DNA of 64,000 bases from Antedon bifida (lineage: Eukaryota; Echinodermata; Crinoidea; Comatulida; Antedonidae). Location of the stretch: positions 19,053,001 to 19,117,000 of the forward strand of contig OY727099.1 of NCBI GenBank assembly GCA_963402885.1. Direction: 5' to 3'. The position numbers and the translations under genes were made by a program. Shown in pieces: positions 9,100-20,146 of the stretch (position 1 is the stretch's first letter; each line of letters opens with the position of its first letter). The notes under the pieces were generated by a model. It searched no databases. It saw only the letters and a program-made list of their open reading frames with translations, and was not told the DNA's origin.

Positions 9100-9284
9100 C
9101 ACACTAAAATAATTTATGCATGATGTCAGTAGCGTCCCTCTTTACCCTTCTTTTTGTTTTATTTTAAAAGGAAACAAAGAAATCTTTTCGTAAACGTAAC
9201 CAATTTAAATGAAAATAAAACTAAACATTGGAAAAACAAAAATCATCAAAAAAGTGAAACTAACATCATAACGGCACACATTAA

Positions 9285-9737
9285 ACTTTAGTATGTCAAA
9301 CACCCCGTGCCACTGCTTTTCAATTTCTCCCCTTTGTTAACAAATCCGGAAGATGATTAATTACCTGTCGGTAAAGTTCAATCAAGACATACTTATTATT
9401 TAACTTCATTCATTCTTATCTTTTTGTTTTAGTCATTGTTATAATATCCGGATCAAATAACTTATTTTGTTACGTTGATATTTCTTTTGTTTTTTTCCTT
9501 TTATGATTTAAATTAAAGTTAAAATTGAATAGAAGTTACAGAAAACTTTAGTATGTCAAACACCCCGTGTCACTTTCAATTTCTCCCCTTTGTTATCAAA
9601 TCCGGAAGATGGTTAATTACCTGTCGGTATAGTTCAATCAAGACATACTTATTATTTAACTTCATTCATTCTTATCTTTTTGTTTTAGTCATTGTTATAA
9701 TATCCGGATCAAATAACTTATTTTGTTACGTTGATTT
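9285..9737. repeat. Two-copy direct repeat of about 200 bp
   Basis: Copy one (about 9285-9480) and copy two (about 9543-9737) begin with the same CTTTAGTATGTCAAACACC segment and end in GTTACGTTGAT. They are nearly identical apart from small indels, at a period of about 258 bases. No gene is seen. Their position just beyond the PC4-like gene makes them candidates for sequence at or next to the Polinton right end, but no terminal inverted repeat can be tested. Confidence 0.75.
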
Positions 9738-9740
9738 AAA

Positions 9741-10520
9741 AATTCTGGCCAACATATGATTGTATAACTTTGTCCAAACGACTGTATTATCCTAAAATGA
9801 AGCTCTGTCTACATATCAGACTAGTTTGACAAAAAGGTGTGAAATTCCTTTCCTGTCTGAAGTACCTTATCTTCTACTATTTCATATGTTTAGATTCTAA
9901 ACACAATCGTTTATACAACAATATTTCAATGTGTTTAGCTTTTTTAGAATAGGGTATTGCAGCGTTAACATTATTGCTAAACACATTTCTAAACACGTCC
10001 TAAACACCAGTGTTGTTGTATACGCCTCTTGTGTTTAATATTTGTTTGTGCTTAGTATATATTATGTTTAGTAAAATTAACGTTTGAATCTTAAACATGA
10101 TTGTGTTTAATACAACAAACTTACATGTTTAATATTTGTTTGTGCTTATTAAAATTGGTGTTTAGAAGTGAAAGCGTTTGTTTAAATTATGCTTAGAGAA
10201 TTTACGTTTCAAATCTAAACACCATTGTTCTTAATAACACACTTATTGTGTTTAATATTTGTTTGTGCTTACTAAAATTGGTGTTTAGAAGTGAAAGTGT
10301 TTGTTTAAATTATGCTTAGAGAAGTAACGTTTCAAATCTAAACACCACTGTGTTTAATAACACACTTATTGTGTTTATTATTTGTTTGTGCTTACTAAAA
10401 TTGGTGTTTAGAAGTGAAAGCGTTTGTTTAATTAACTATGCTTAGAGAATTTACGTTTCAAATCTAAACACCACTGTGTTTCATAACATTACTTATTGTG
10501 TTTAATATTTTTATTATGCT
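9741..10520. repeat. TGTTTAG-rich minisatellite, about 120-bp period
   Basis: The phrase ATATTTGTTTGTGCTTA recurs near 10036, 10135, 10255 and 10377 within units of roughly 100-123 bases, and a broken copy follows at about 10497. Each unit also has GGTGTTTAGAAGTGAAAG and CTAAACACCA. The flank from 9880 has the palindrome TGTTTAGATTCTAAACA. No coding potential. Confidence 0.7.
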
Positions 10521-11295
10521 GGCATGCATTTGGAAATGTGTATTGGGTTGAATAGATCCATTTAGTTTGGTAAATTGTTTGTTGAATTGATGTTCTGTTA
10601 TTTCGATTTACGGTACCAACATGTTGTTTGGAAAGTACAGTAAATAGATTCATTTAGATACGTTTTATTATATTATAGTTTGATTAATAGAGTAAAAAGT
10701 TTTTTGATGCATCGCTTTCGACCAAAATACACCACATTTCCCATCCTTTTACCACACGCCGTGCATCTCCCCCCTAAAAATGATTGACCATGATGCATCA
10801 AAATACAGTTGATACCATTAATTCCCATGGTAGATGATGATTTTGGCATGAACAATTTCAAATTAAAAATATTAATTATTTACATAAACACATATTTCAT
10901 AACTAATATAAAACACTTTATGGCGTTAAGATTATAATTTAAGCTATAAATGTTTATGAAATGATGAAATATCCATATATACATACAATAGCAACACCCC
11001 AAGGAAAGACTGATTATGATGGATGAGGAGAAAAAACCGCGAATCAGTGCGCGCCTTTTCAGCAGAAGCCGTTGAGTTGGATGGGAGTGGTGTCGGGAAG
11101 GTGAAACAAAAATCTTTCTAATTTTTAGCTTTACGTTGATTAAAGTAATCATAATATATTGCAGGTAAGTTATTTCACATTGTTTGTATTGGTAATATGT
11201 ATATAGTGATTATATTAAATTTGCTTTTTGGAATAATAGTTGCTTGCCGATGTCTTGTATAGCCGGCCTAATTTTGGAGAATATCTCTCTGATAT
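10521..11295. other. Gene-free stretch between minisatellite and truncated Polinton 2
   Basis: No recognised gene or repeat. Short frames exist but none resembles a family. The right edge at about 11,296 is the breakpoint at which homology to the first Polinton starts. Confidence 0.55.
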
Positions 11296-11434
11296 CCTGT
11301 CTATCGAGAATATTACGCATAGAATTATCCAAATTGTTTGTTATTGTTTCATGTTTTTCTTCATAGCGATGACTGTGTAACATAGTATTTGCTAACTCCT
11401 GCGGTACTAAAACCATTTTCTTTGTGTGTTGCAT
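11210..11434 (-). pseudogene. Conserved Polinton protein, truncated after its N-terminus
   Basis: A 74-residue frame. The first 45 or so residues match the N-terminus of the 2895-3655 protein (VPQELANT near the start, DRQDI at the end of the similarity). From about 11,296 leftwards the sequence is unrelated and the frame runs on into unique DNA until a stop at 11210. Its ATG overlaps the stop of the basic protein (TAATG), which shows the tight original spacing. The truncation marks the element breakpoint. Confidence 0.75.
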
Positions 11435-11760
11435 TATTTTAAAATCAGACTTCCTAGCGTTTGTAAAATAGGTTTCAATATAAGACCAAGAAATCCGCCT
11501 TTCTGAACAAGAATGCGTTTTCTTTTGATAGCCGGAATAGTTTTATCAGCTAAGTCTCGCAAGTGTTTCCTGTACCTCGTCAACTTCTTTTTATGAGCAC
11601 CGGATACCGGTACTCGACCTTTTAACACGTTCATAGCGCACTCGCAGATGGTCGAAATGAGTTGATCATCGGCATTTTCTATTAACACCTTTCTCTGACG
11701 CGGAGTGCAATGAGCGAGAAAACGTATAGTTTCAGCGTTCTTCTTAATACGTTTTGACAT
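11434..11760 (-). CDS. Small basic Polinton protein, second copy, intact
   Basis: A 108-residue homologue of the protein at 2567-2893 with the same length. It keeps the Cys pair (ICECAMN), the basic block before the tail (KRKRILVQKGGF) and the hydrophobic end (GLILKPILQTLG). It is the only apparently undamaged gene of element 2. It starts 48 bases after the ATPase stop at 11809, the same spacing as in element 1. Function is not established; a core or membrane-active virion role is inferred from composition. Confidence 0.75.
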   Translation of the reverse strand: MSKRIKKNAETIRFLAHCTPRQRKVLIENADDQLISTICECAMNVLKGRVPVSGAHKKKLTRYRKHLRDLADKTIPAIKRKRILVQKGGFLGLILKPILQTLGSLILK

Positions 11761-11808
11761 GATGTTGATAGATGTGTAAATGATTTGATATCTCAGTTTT
11801 TCTACGTT

Positions 11809-12428
11809 TTATACCTTCGGTACGTAGACAATTTGATTGTTTTTTGAAAAAATGTTGCTTCTAATACGCGTTTCTTCCGATGTGTTTGATTTAAGATCAA
11901 TAAGAAGATAACCATACGGTTCACGGGTTGCGTCTTCGAAAGCCTCCTGTAAAAATCTACCTTTACCAGGATACATCTGTTTCGATAAGTTCATGATTTG
12001 TGATTTATCTCGAGGATTTTTGAACAGAACAATGTAATGAGCATTTAGAGTAATTGTGCGAATTTCTTTAGATCCGTAGAAGAAATTTTGCATGATGAAA
12101 ATAACGGAGATATTTCTATGATGTGAACCTTTTGTGAAGATGTTAACGACTCGTTTATCGCTACTGCATTCTGTCATTAAATCATCGATGATAACCAAAT
12201 GATTTTTTCTCGAATCGTACGATTCTATAGAATCCATAGGAATACCGTCAACAAACTTTATATTTCGAATAGTTTTACTCAATTCACTAAACAAGGTTTG
12301 GTATTCACCGTAACACCATGTGATATCGTCAAAAGGTTTATCAAAATATTCATTTTCCAACAATTTTCTGACAAACACTGATTTTCCGGATGAAGTTGGT
12401 CCACTGATTACAGCGGTGAAAGGTGTTA
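11809..12428 (-). pseudogene. Polinton packaging ATPase, second copy, start lost
   Basis: A homologue of the 1883-2518 ATPase. The P-loop GPTSSGKS lies in frame near 12,388-12,411 and Walker B LVIIDD follows, then the same IMQNFF strand and C-terminal part to a stop at 11809. Upstream of the P-loop the frame meets stop codons (around 12,430) where element 1 has its ATG and first residues. The natural start therefore seems destroyed, and the longest remaining frame begins after the P-loop. A protein started there would lack ATP binding. Confidence 0.8.
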
Positions 12429-12505
12429 CCAGTCATTACCAAGTCATTTTCGTATTACGTCTTTTCAGTCTTTATCTTCGTTTATATAGTGTAATTAAAG
12501 CGTAA

Positions 12506-12508
<3 letters not shown>

Positions 12509-12543
<35 letters not shown>

Positions 12544-12555
12544 CGCGCACACACA
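12509..12555. repeat. CA dinucleotide microsatellite
   Basis: An uninterrupted CA run from about 12509 to 12541, followed by an imperfect CG/CA tail. It lies between the broken ATPase and the polymerase 3' flank. Confidence 0.9.
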
Positions 12556-12629
12556 AAACAGAACAGGAAAGAACTTCAATAAAATAAAACTTTTTAACGT
12601 TTTCTCTTTTATTTATTAACATTAAAATC

Positions 12630-13160
12630 AAAATGATGAATAGTTACCAGTACAATAAGTATATAATAGTATTTGTATCAAGAAATGTAAGATATGAAAA
12701 TTAACAACTAACAAATGAAAAATATTTTGGTAACAATAACTGAAAACAACAACTAAAAAAATCGGAAAGTTACATATAAACTAATTAAACTACTGAAAGA
12801 TATTTACTAATTCCTTACAAAATTTAAATTGACCAAAATCACAGTTTACCATACATAACCGTACGACACAGTATTAAAATATATCATCAAAACCAAAATT
12901 GTGAATAGTTACCAGTACATTGAGTATATACCGTAATAGCATTTGTATCAAGAAATGTAAGATATGGAAATTAACAACTAACAATTGAAAAAATATTTTG
13001 TTAACAATAACTGAAAACAACAACTGAAAATCAGAAAGTTACATTTAAACTACTTAAGCTACTAAAAGATATTTACTAATTACTTACAAAAATTTAAATT
13101 GAACAAAATCACAGTTTACCATACATAACCGTACGGCACAGTATTAAAATTGTTTACAAT
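12630..13160. repeat. 270-bp tandem duplication covering the polymerase 3' end and flank
   Basis: Two diverged copies at a period of 270 bases share GAATAGTTACCAGTACA, TTTGTATCAAGAAATGTAAG, ACAGTTTACCATACATAACC and more. The right copy contains the true last codons and stop of pPolB (stop at 13116-13118). The left copy carries the same terminal coding fragment at about 12846-12880, detached from the gene. The duplication therefore started inside the gene and took the 3' flank with it. No other gene in 12429-13115. Confidence 0.8.
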
Positions 13161-16100
13161 GATACGTTTATCGTATACAATACGATAATCCTTTGTGGTT
13201 GCCTCATTAATAATTTTACGTGTTTTCGGTTTTCGAGTAATACGGTTCTTATCTGTTGTTCTAATTACTTCTGGACCAATACCTTTTACCATGTTTGAAA
13301 CAGTTTCGAAATTAATTAATTTAGAATTTGTATAATTTAAAGTTAAGCCTTTAACCTTGCAAACTGTTTTGCCTGAATTTAGTTTGTAGCCTACGCATAA
13401 TTTTTGGGGCCTCCCGAAACGAAGCACGAAATGAACTCCCCATCTTTTGGATCGATCTCGGATGTTAACTGACCGAGATAGTCACCAAGAGGAGGGTTCC
13501 ATTCTCCAGGTTTTGTTACATAAACGACACTGTCAGTATCGTAATACAAGACACGTTCTTGCAACGATTCTAATAGTTCGTATAATTTAAGTCTAGCTGA
13601 AGCAGTAGTAAAGGCGGCGATGACAACGTTCGTTTTCTTGTTTACTTTTATGAATTGTTCATCGTTTTCGAATTTTACTTCAGCCAAATTTTCGTTAATG
13701 AAGTTAATGTCATTAACGATTACCTGTGGATTGGATAGTAAATCATATGCTTCGTTCGGTTCTGTGACGAATTTTGTTTGAGAAACGTTCTCTTTTTGGC
13801 CGAATTTACCCCAAAAAACTGTTTAACATTAGTTTGGCTAGAGAACGTAAACCGGGGTTGTGTTTTATATTTTTCTTTATCGAGAAGCATACCTTCTACG
13901 CTAGAGTAATCGTCAATGTATTTTTGTTTATCTTCCTGAGTCTTACACCACTCAGGCCAACCTGATGCTTCCTGTTTAAGTTTGAGAAATGTGTTGATGT
14001 ATTCGGAAAATAATCCCGACGAATTTGAATCACGATTAAAACTACTTCTTTCAGTGAAATGCCAAGCAACGTGTACTTTAGAAATTTTGTAGCCAACTTT
14101 TACGGCTTTGGATACTTCTGTGGTTATCCACGTACCCGTGAATTGTCTGTCAACACTTGTGTGTTCGCACGGTGTTTGTTGAAGTGAATCCGCGCATGCT
14201 TTACATAAAGGAAATAGCAATTTACCGTTTGATCGGTACGGAAGAACGGGGTGATATAGATTTTTAGGTGCCTCAATTGTGCATTTAACTACACCAAAAT
14301 AATCATCGATGTTATCAGATAGGTTATTCGTAGCCATTATTTCTGGATGACCAACAGGGTATTCACAGTACTTATTCACGTATGGGTATAAAGAAGTGAA
14401 GTCAACGTAATGAATTTCCTCGTCTTCTTTGGTTTCGCGATACAATCGAGAGGCATTAGTTCGACCGCCAAAGAAAGCCTCCCTAGGATTAAGTTTTTCG
14501 TGAATGTAAGGTACGTTGAAAATCTGGGTTTTCTCCGCGAGAGGTAAGGAGTCTTTTAGAACTTTCGATCATGGGTTCCTGTGTAATAGGGTTGACTGAA
14601 TCCTGTCTGTAACAGGTAGGACATCCATGAAAAAGACACCCTTGGAATTCAAAAATAATTTTGTTTTCGATGTTCACACCGTCTACGTGGTACCTACCAA
14701 AGAGCTTTTCACCTCCGTTTCTAGCGTGATTTATATGAATACCTCTTTTATACGCTTCATATGATAACCATTCAATACTTGCTAATGAGTGATTTATGGT
14801 CGTCTGATAATTAGATGGGGGAAATAAGGCTATTGTAGACGGTTTAAGAAAATTTCGAGAAAATACGTAATTGCACGCGGACGCAATGGTCATGAGATTA
14901 TTGGAAAAAGGATCAACACCCGCGAGTTTTGGGTCGGTTGTTGATGTCACGCTTAAAAATAGATGTCTAAATGTTAAACAGCAACGACGAAGAATGTCAA
15001 CATCGCTGACGCAGTAATCAACAAGTTCTTTTTTCATATCAAACTGTACATTGTTTTTAACTTTCTCGTTATACCATTTAAAAAACGCGTCCCTAGCCGA
15101 AGGAGACATTTTCTCCGGTATGTAAAAAGAACAATCAGGGTAGGGGCCTACGTAATTTTGGTTAGTAGGAGTATTAAATAAATGCGGGAAGTATCCTTTC
15201 TTTAACTCATTAACACCGAAAGTCTTTGGTAATTTAGTGAGAGGCATAGGTAAAAATGAAAGGGAATCGATGAAAACGTGTTTTTGTTTCCTTAACGCGA
15301 ATGGAGATAGCTTTACCTCCTCTACAGATAACATCGGGGAGAATACCTTTTTTGTGTAAATATTGAAAAATGAAATAACTATCATATCCCTGGAAGTTAT
15401 GTGCAATACATGTAACATTTTCTTTGTACTCATAATGTTTAAAAATATAATCGCAGAAATCATTGCAGGCATTTTCACCGTAAAAAGTAAGCGTTTTTTC
15501 ACCGCAAATTTCGCATTCATCGGAATCGATATCATTATTAATACATTTTAGACAAGTTTTTTGAAGTACGCAGAGATTAGGTTTGTGCTCACCAGTTTCC
15601 TGTGTGCACTCAAAGTCAAAAAAGAAATACTTGGCTATTGAATTTTTCATTTGATTTTCGTTTTGTGAATTTTTATCGCCAGTTTTTTTTTTTTCAACGA
15701 TTTTTTGCATGTAACATTTGTGATCATAAGATGCTAAAACATTGCATACACGACAAAAATATTGTTCGCATTTGTGATTTTTTCTCATCACCAGATTACA
15801 GGTCGTACAAGTTTTAATTTTCTTACAAGTTGATGTTTCGCCTTTAATATGAAAATCGAAACAACTCGCGTTTTTAAAAGTCCTATTGCAATCACTGCAA
15901 TCAACATCAGTTTCCTTTGCCGGTAAGCATTCATTAGATTTACAGAGTTTACACGTATATTTACAAGTATGAGCTTTGTTTACGTTATAACCGGTGAAAC
16001 ATTTGGTACAGAAAAATTTGAATTCAAAAAATACATTAATTTTACAGATTAAATCAAAGTGAGAATCGTGATGATACAGATAAATTTGTTTTTGTTTAAA

Positions 16101-16595
16101 TTCTCCGCTAAAAATGACAGAATGCAAATTATCTTTTGATATTACAATAAGTTGGTAATTTGGTAGAACGGCTTGAAACTTTTTCAACTCATCGATACCA
16201 CAAATACCGGCATCAACACCGGCATTTGTTAACAAACAATTAGCAGCTCTAAGTTGCTGGTCACGACCGCGCCTAATGTTATCCCATCTGGACTTATTAC
16301 TGACGCGGTCTTCAATAGATGAAATGCCTGTGACAATGGCTTTAGAACAACACATATTCTCATTGTCATCACTAACTATTCTAATTAAACAACGTGATTT
16401 GTTGAACTCTTTATCTATACCTTTTCTTACAAAGGTACCGCCTATTGGCATTATCATGCGAATTACGTTAAATTTCAACTTATCGTTTACAAAAACATCC
16501 GATTTCGATTGTAAGACCTTTAAAATAGCATTAAAAATTACATCCGCCGTAAGATGCTCCCTACGGCAAAAAGGAATTGAAATTGGTAAATCCAA
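13116..16595 (-). pseudogene. Protein-primed DNA polymerase B of Polinton 2, multiply frameshifted
   Basis: The main body of pPolB lies in five overlapping frames, so at least four shifts separate them (about 15,300, 14,500, 13,800 and 13,400). From the N-terminus there is an N-terminal block, then a cluster of CxxC/H knuckles (about 15,700-15,990), and exonuclease motifs FFFDFECT and IAHNFQGYDSYF. The YCVSDVDILRR exonuclease III motif follows, then an inserted FEFQGCLFHGCPTC segment typical of Polinton polymerases. Motif A is DFTSLYPY, motif B is broken by an extra T in a T run, and motif C is YYDTDSVVYV. The end matches that of the fragment at 1-1172. As it stands it cannot make polymerase. 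Confidence 0.9.
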
Positions 16596-17520
16596 GCCTG
16601 GCTTGAATGACTATTCTAAGGTAATCGTTATCGTTTACATCGTCGCAAAGATTATAAATAATGTGATTAAAAATACGGTAAAATGTAGGAAGAATATCTA
16701 AAATGCGTACATTGTCTAAATTTCTAAAACTAACGCTGTAATCATTAATAACAGCATTGAATCTCTCGTTAAAACGATCGGTCAATCTGACAATATTACA
16801 CAACTCGTTAATAGGTACCTCTTCCGCTGTTGCTTCTTCTTCTTCTTCTTCTTCTTGCTGATCATCAGAGGAAGAAAGAACATCATCTTTTTCCTCATCA
16901 TCCATTCGTTTTCTTTTCTTATTGTTTCCACCAACTTGAAGAATGTTATTCAAATTATGAGCAGCTTCCATAGCATTGGCGAATGCTATCTCCAAGGGAT
17001 CAATGTCTGTCTCAAAGGAAACATCATGATATTCGATATCATCTAGATTATTTGATGAGTTTAAAAGATGTTCCAAAACATCAACATCGGGTAAATCTTC
17101 TTCGTCTATCTCCAAATCCACAGCAATATTGGAAGGATTCAGACTAAGAATTGCCTGAATCGCTTCCTCGCAAGCCGCAATTCTTGCTTGAGAATTATGA
17201 CGGGTAACAGAAACATCTTCTTCTTCTTCTTTGTCCAATTCCACAGCAACATTGGAAGGATTCAGGCTCAGTATGGCCTGAATCGCTTCCTCACATGCAT
17301 CAATTCTTGCTTGAGAATTATGACGGGTAACAGAAACATCATCATCTACAGCTACATCTACATTCGGCATACCAATTAGATTTGAATGTGTAACGTCGCT
17401 AATATTAAAATTCTCAATCAGCATATCGTTCTCAGCAACATCCAAAGTGTCCATCACCTCCTCGTCTAGGCTTTCCAACAAATCTCGTAGTTGAGAAGAA
17501 GAAAAATCCGAATCAGCCAT
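16561..17520 (-). pseudogene. Acidic N-terminal extension of the Polinton 2 polymerase, separated by a frameshift
   Basis: A 319-residue frame from ATG 17520. It is very acidic, with poly-Glu runs and a basic NNKKRKR patch that could be a nuclear signal. A block of about 50 residues is repeated twice (TRHNSQARI then CEEAIQAILSLNPSN). Its last residues (FRNLDNVRILDILPTFYRIF and DDVNDNDYLRIVIQARLG) look like the start of the conserved Polinton polymerase N-terminus, which continues in the next frame from 16595. I therefore read it as one gene with pPolB, broken by a one-base shift near 16,590. The alternative is a separate overlapping acidic gene. Confidence 0.65.
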
Positions 17521-17603
17521 TTCGTTAATTATATCAGTAATAATACTATAACGATGAGAAATAAAGTTCGGTAAATAACCTTTTTTCAAACTATCTATGT
17601 AGA

Positions 17604-17647
17604 TACTGAAAGAGAATGAATAACAAACAATTCGTTACACTTATATA
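17604..17647 (-). promoter_or_regulatory. TATA and initiator candidates upstream of Polinton 2 polymerase
   Basis: On the minus strand TATATAAG (17640-17647) is followed about 31 bases later by TCATTCT (around 17,616), a good initiator fit, and then TCAGTA at 17604-17609. The acidic/polymerase ATG is at 17520. Inferred from spacing in an AT-rich region. Confidence 0.35.
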
Positions 17648-17719
17648 TTGAAGGAATACCCTTAAAAATAATGCGGTTATGTAACTAAACGAAAAAAACA
17701 AATAGATAAAAAACAAATT

Positions 17720-18330
17720 AATAAAAATATATTAATATTCATGAATATTAAAACATCTCATTACTTATTCAGAATTCTAATTTCATTAGCATTATGTTTA
17801 TAAGGAATCTTATTGGTTCATTGCCGGATGACGTCACATACCCGCTAAAATCACAGGATTTGAAAAAATAACCTGTCCACGCTTTCACATCCTGTAAACT
17901 AATTCCATGGAAAGGCAGCGGATTGATGTTATGATTTTGTCCTTATACAAACATAAAATACAGTAATCAAAGCTGATTGAACTTGTAGATTTTATTCATT
18001 AAACTGTACATCAGACTTCTCAATGAAGGTAAACACGTTATTTTTAATATTTAAATACAATTTACATATATAATACTTAATTTAGAGAATAAATACCAAC
18101 GCATTTACTAATTAACTGTACATCGGACTTCTCAATGAAGGTAAGCACATTATCTTTAATATTTAAATGTAAATATGTATTTAAACATTATGTAATACAT
18201 GTATTACGTTTATAAAATATACATAAAAACTAGCACTCATTTACTAATTATTCATTAAAACACCCTCATATTAATAAAAATATATTAATATTTATGAATA
18301 TTAAAACATCTCATTACTTATTCATTGGAC
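17720..18330. repeat. Direct repeats with palindromic core
   Basis: A segment of about 50 bases with the palindrome AATATTCATGAATATT followed by AAAACATCTCATTACTTATTC occurs at about 17722 and again at about 18275 (one base changed in the palindrome). Between them, a second pair beginning CTGTACATCRGACTTCTCAA recurs at about 18005 and 18116. A perfect CRE-like TGACGTCA sits at 17829-17836. No gene is present. Confidence 0.65.
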
Positions 18331-18344
18331 TGAGATCGCTAAAC

Positions 18345-18690
18345 AAATTAATTTATTCATTTATTCATAAATAATACCATTTTAATTATTAAATATTCAT
18401 AAAACTACCCCCCTCATACCTAATTAATTAATTCATTTATTCATAAATAATACCCTTTAAATTATTAATTATTCATAAAAACTACCCTTCATAATTAATT
18501 AATTTATTCATTTATTCATAATAATACCCTTTAAAATATTAATTATTCATAAAAACTACCCCTCATAATTAATTACTTTATTAATTTATTCATAAATAAT
18601 ACCCTTTAAAATATTAATTATTCATAAATAGTACCCTCATAATTAATATTAATATATTCATTAATTAATTTATGAATTATTCATCGGACT
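18345..18690. repeat. AT-rich minisatellite, about four units
   Basis: Units of about 65-80 bases contain ATTCATAAATAATACC, then TTTAAA, TTATTCATAAA and ACTACCC or a variant, then TCATAATTAATTAATT. Starts near 18362, 18441, 18508 and 18588. No coding potential. Confidence 0.75.
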
Positions 18691-18879
18691 ATACGGGATA
18701 TTATACTACTTACTACTACCAACTACTTTAAAACCGTTGATTCAAATTGGATATAGTAATTCAACAAATCAATTACCATTGAAAATATGCCAGATTTCAG
18801 CTTGATTTATTTTGGTTGTGTTACTATAAGCTGTTCTTCTATTAACTAAACCATTGCTATGTTAAATTATTGTTGATAA

Positions 18880-19860
18880 TTTCTATGTTGAATCAACGGT
18901 AAAAATGTGTTTACACTAAATCAATGTTGATCTGTATACGTTGATTAAACGTTATTTTTTCTACAGTTTTTCAGCGTTATTTCAACGTTTGCGGATAATG
19001 TTGAATTAACTTTAATATTTCAACATTGAATCAACGTTGATAATTTCAACGTTAAATCTATGTTGAAATTTACGTTGATGCAAATTTTCATTTCAACTTA
19101 ATTATTACGTTGTTTCAACGTTAATAATTTCAACATTGAATCAACATTGATAATTTCAACGTAGACATTTTGACGTTGTTTCAACGTTGATAATCTATGT
19201 TGAATCAACGTTGACATTTTTGTTGAGGCAAACTTCATTTTCAACCATTTTTTAAACGTTATTTCAACGTTACTTATTTTAACGTTGTTTCAACGTTGAT
19301 AATTTCTATGTTGATTCAACGTTGACATTTACGTTGAGGCAAACTTTCATTTTCAACCATTTTTTCAACGTTATTTCAACGTTACCTATTTTAACGTTGT
19401 TTCAACGTTGATAATTTCTATGTTAATTCAACGTTAACATTTACGTTGAGGCAAACTTTCATTTTCAACCATTTTTTCAACGTTATTTCAACGCTACCTA
19501 TTTTAATAACGTTGATAATTTCTATGTTGATTCAACGTTGACATTTAAGTTGAGGCAAACTTTCATTTTCAACCATTTTTTCAACGTTATTTCAACGTCA
19601 CTTATTTTAACGTTGTTTCAACGTTGATAATTTCTATGTTGATTCAATGTTGACATTTACGTTGAGGCAAACTTTCATTTTCAACCAGTTTTTCAACGTT
19701 ATTTCAATGTTACCTATTTTAACGTTGTTTCAACGTTGATAATTTCTATGTTGATTCAACGTTGACATTTACGTTGAGGCAAACTTTCATTTTCAACCAC
19801 TTTTTCAACGTTATTTCAACGTTTGCAGATAACGTTGAATTAACGTTAATTCAACCAATT
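18880..19860. repeat. 112-bp satellite built on TCAACGTTGA
   Basis: The phrase GTTGAGGCAAACTTTCATTT recurs at about 19222, 19333, 19445, 19549, 19661 and 19773, so units are mostly 111-112 bases with one of about 104. Each unit holds several TTTCAACGTT and CAACGTTGA motifs. CAACGTTG is self-complementary, so single strands could form many hairpins. The left part (18,880-19,220) is a more degenerate version. The block ends in TTTTTGCCCACTGGGG. Confidence 0.9.
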
Positions 19861-19873
19861 TTTGCCCACTGGG

Positions 19874-20098
19874 GTAGCAGTGTGAGATGTCCTCACAAGT
19901 GATTTACCTGTATGTAATACAAGGCAATATGCAAGTAATGTATCATCTACATAGTAATGTAGCAGTGTGAGATGTCCTCACAAATGATTTACCTGTATGT
20001 AATACAAGGCAATGTGCAAGTAATGTATCATCTACATAGTAATGTAGCAGTGTGAGATATCCTCACAAGTGATATACCTGTATGTAATACAAGGCAAT
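19874..20098. repeat. 85-bp tandem repeat, three copies
   Basis: Units begin GTAGCAGTGTGAGAT at 19874, 19959 and 20044 and include CCTGTATGTAATACAAGGCA. The copies are close to identical; the third is cut short where the next sequence begins. Confidence 0.9.
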
Positions 20099-20146
20099 GT
20101 TATTTATTTTTTTTATTTATATATTTTATTTTTATTTAGTGTACGT

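Larger units (their letters stand above)
1..9100. mobile_element. Polinton/Maverick (adintovirus-like) element 1, left end outside window
   Basis: Gene content and layout define this element. A pPolB fragment, packaging ATPase, basic protein and conserved protein read rightwards; protease, major capsid, basic virion protein, minor capsid, integrase and a PC4-like gene read leftwards. Integrase towards one end and polymerase towards the other is the usual Polinton arrangement. The left terminus lies before base 1, so terminal inverted repeats cannot be tested here. The right boundary is uncertain: I place it just past the promoter of the PC4-like gene, and direct repeats start at about 9,285. 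Integrase, major and minor capsid genes and the ATPase are open; the protease and the start of one conserved gene are broken. Confidence 0.85.
11296..17700 (-). mobile_element. Polinton element 2, truncated and decayed, opposite orientation
   Basis: On the minus strand this holds pPolB, packaging ATPase, small basic protein and the start of the conserved protein, in the same order as element 1. Homology to element 1 stops inside the last gene, so the protease, capsid and integrase half is missing. The proteins differ at roughly a quarter of positions in the small basic protein, so this is a separate lineage and not a recent duplicate. The polymerase and ATPase are broken. The outer (right) limit is not defined; a promoter-like region lies at 17.6 kb. 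Confidence 0.85.

Noticed and set aside
10673-10861. Small minus-strand frame with CTACGKRMG, zinc-ribbon-like
   Set aside because: One cysteine pair plus one Cys, no family resemblance and no supporting context.
18880-20098. CRISPR-like regular repeats
   Set aside because: Units are continuous satellites without unique spacers, in a eukaryotic context.
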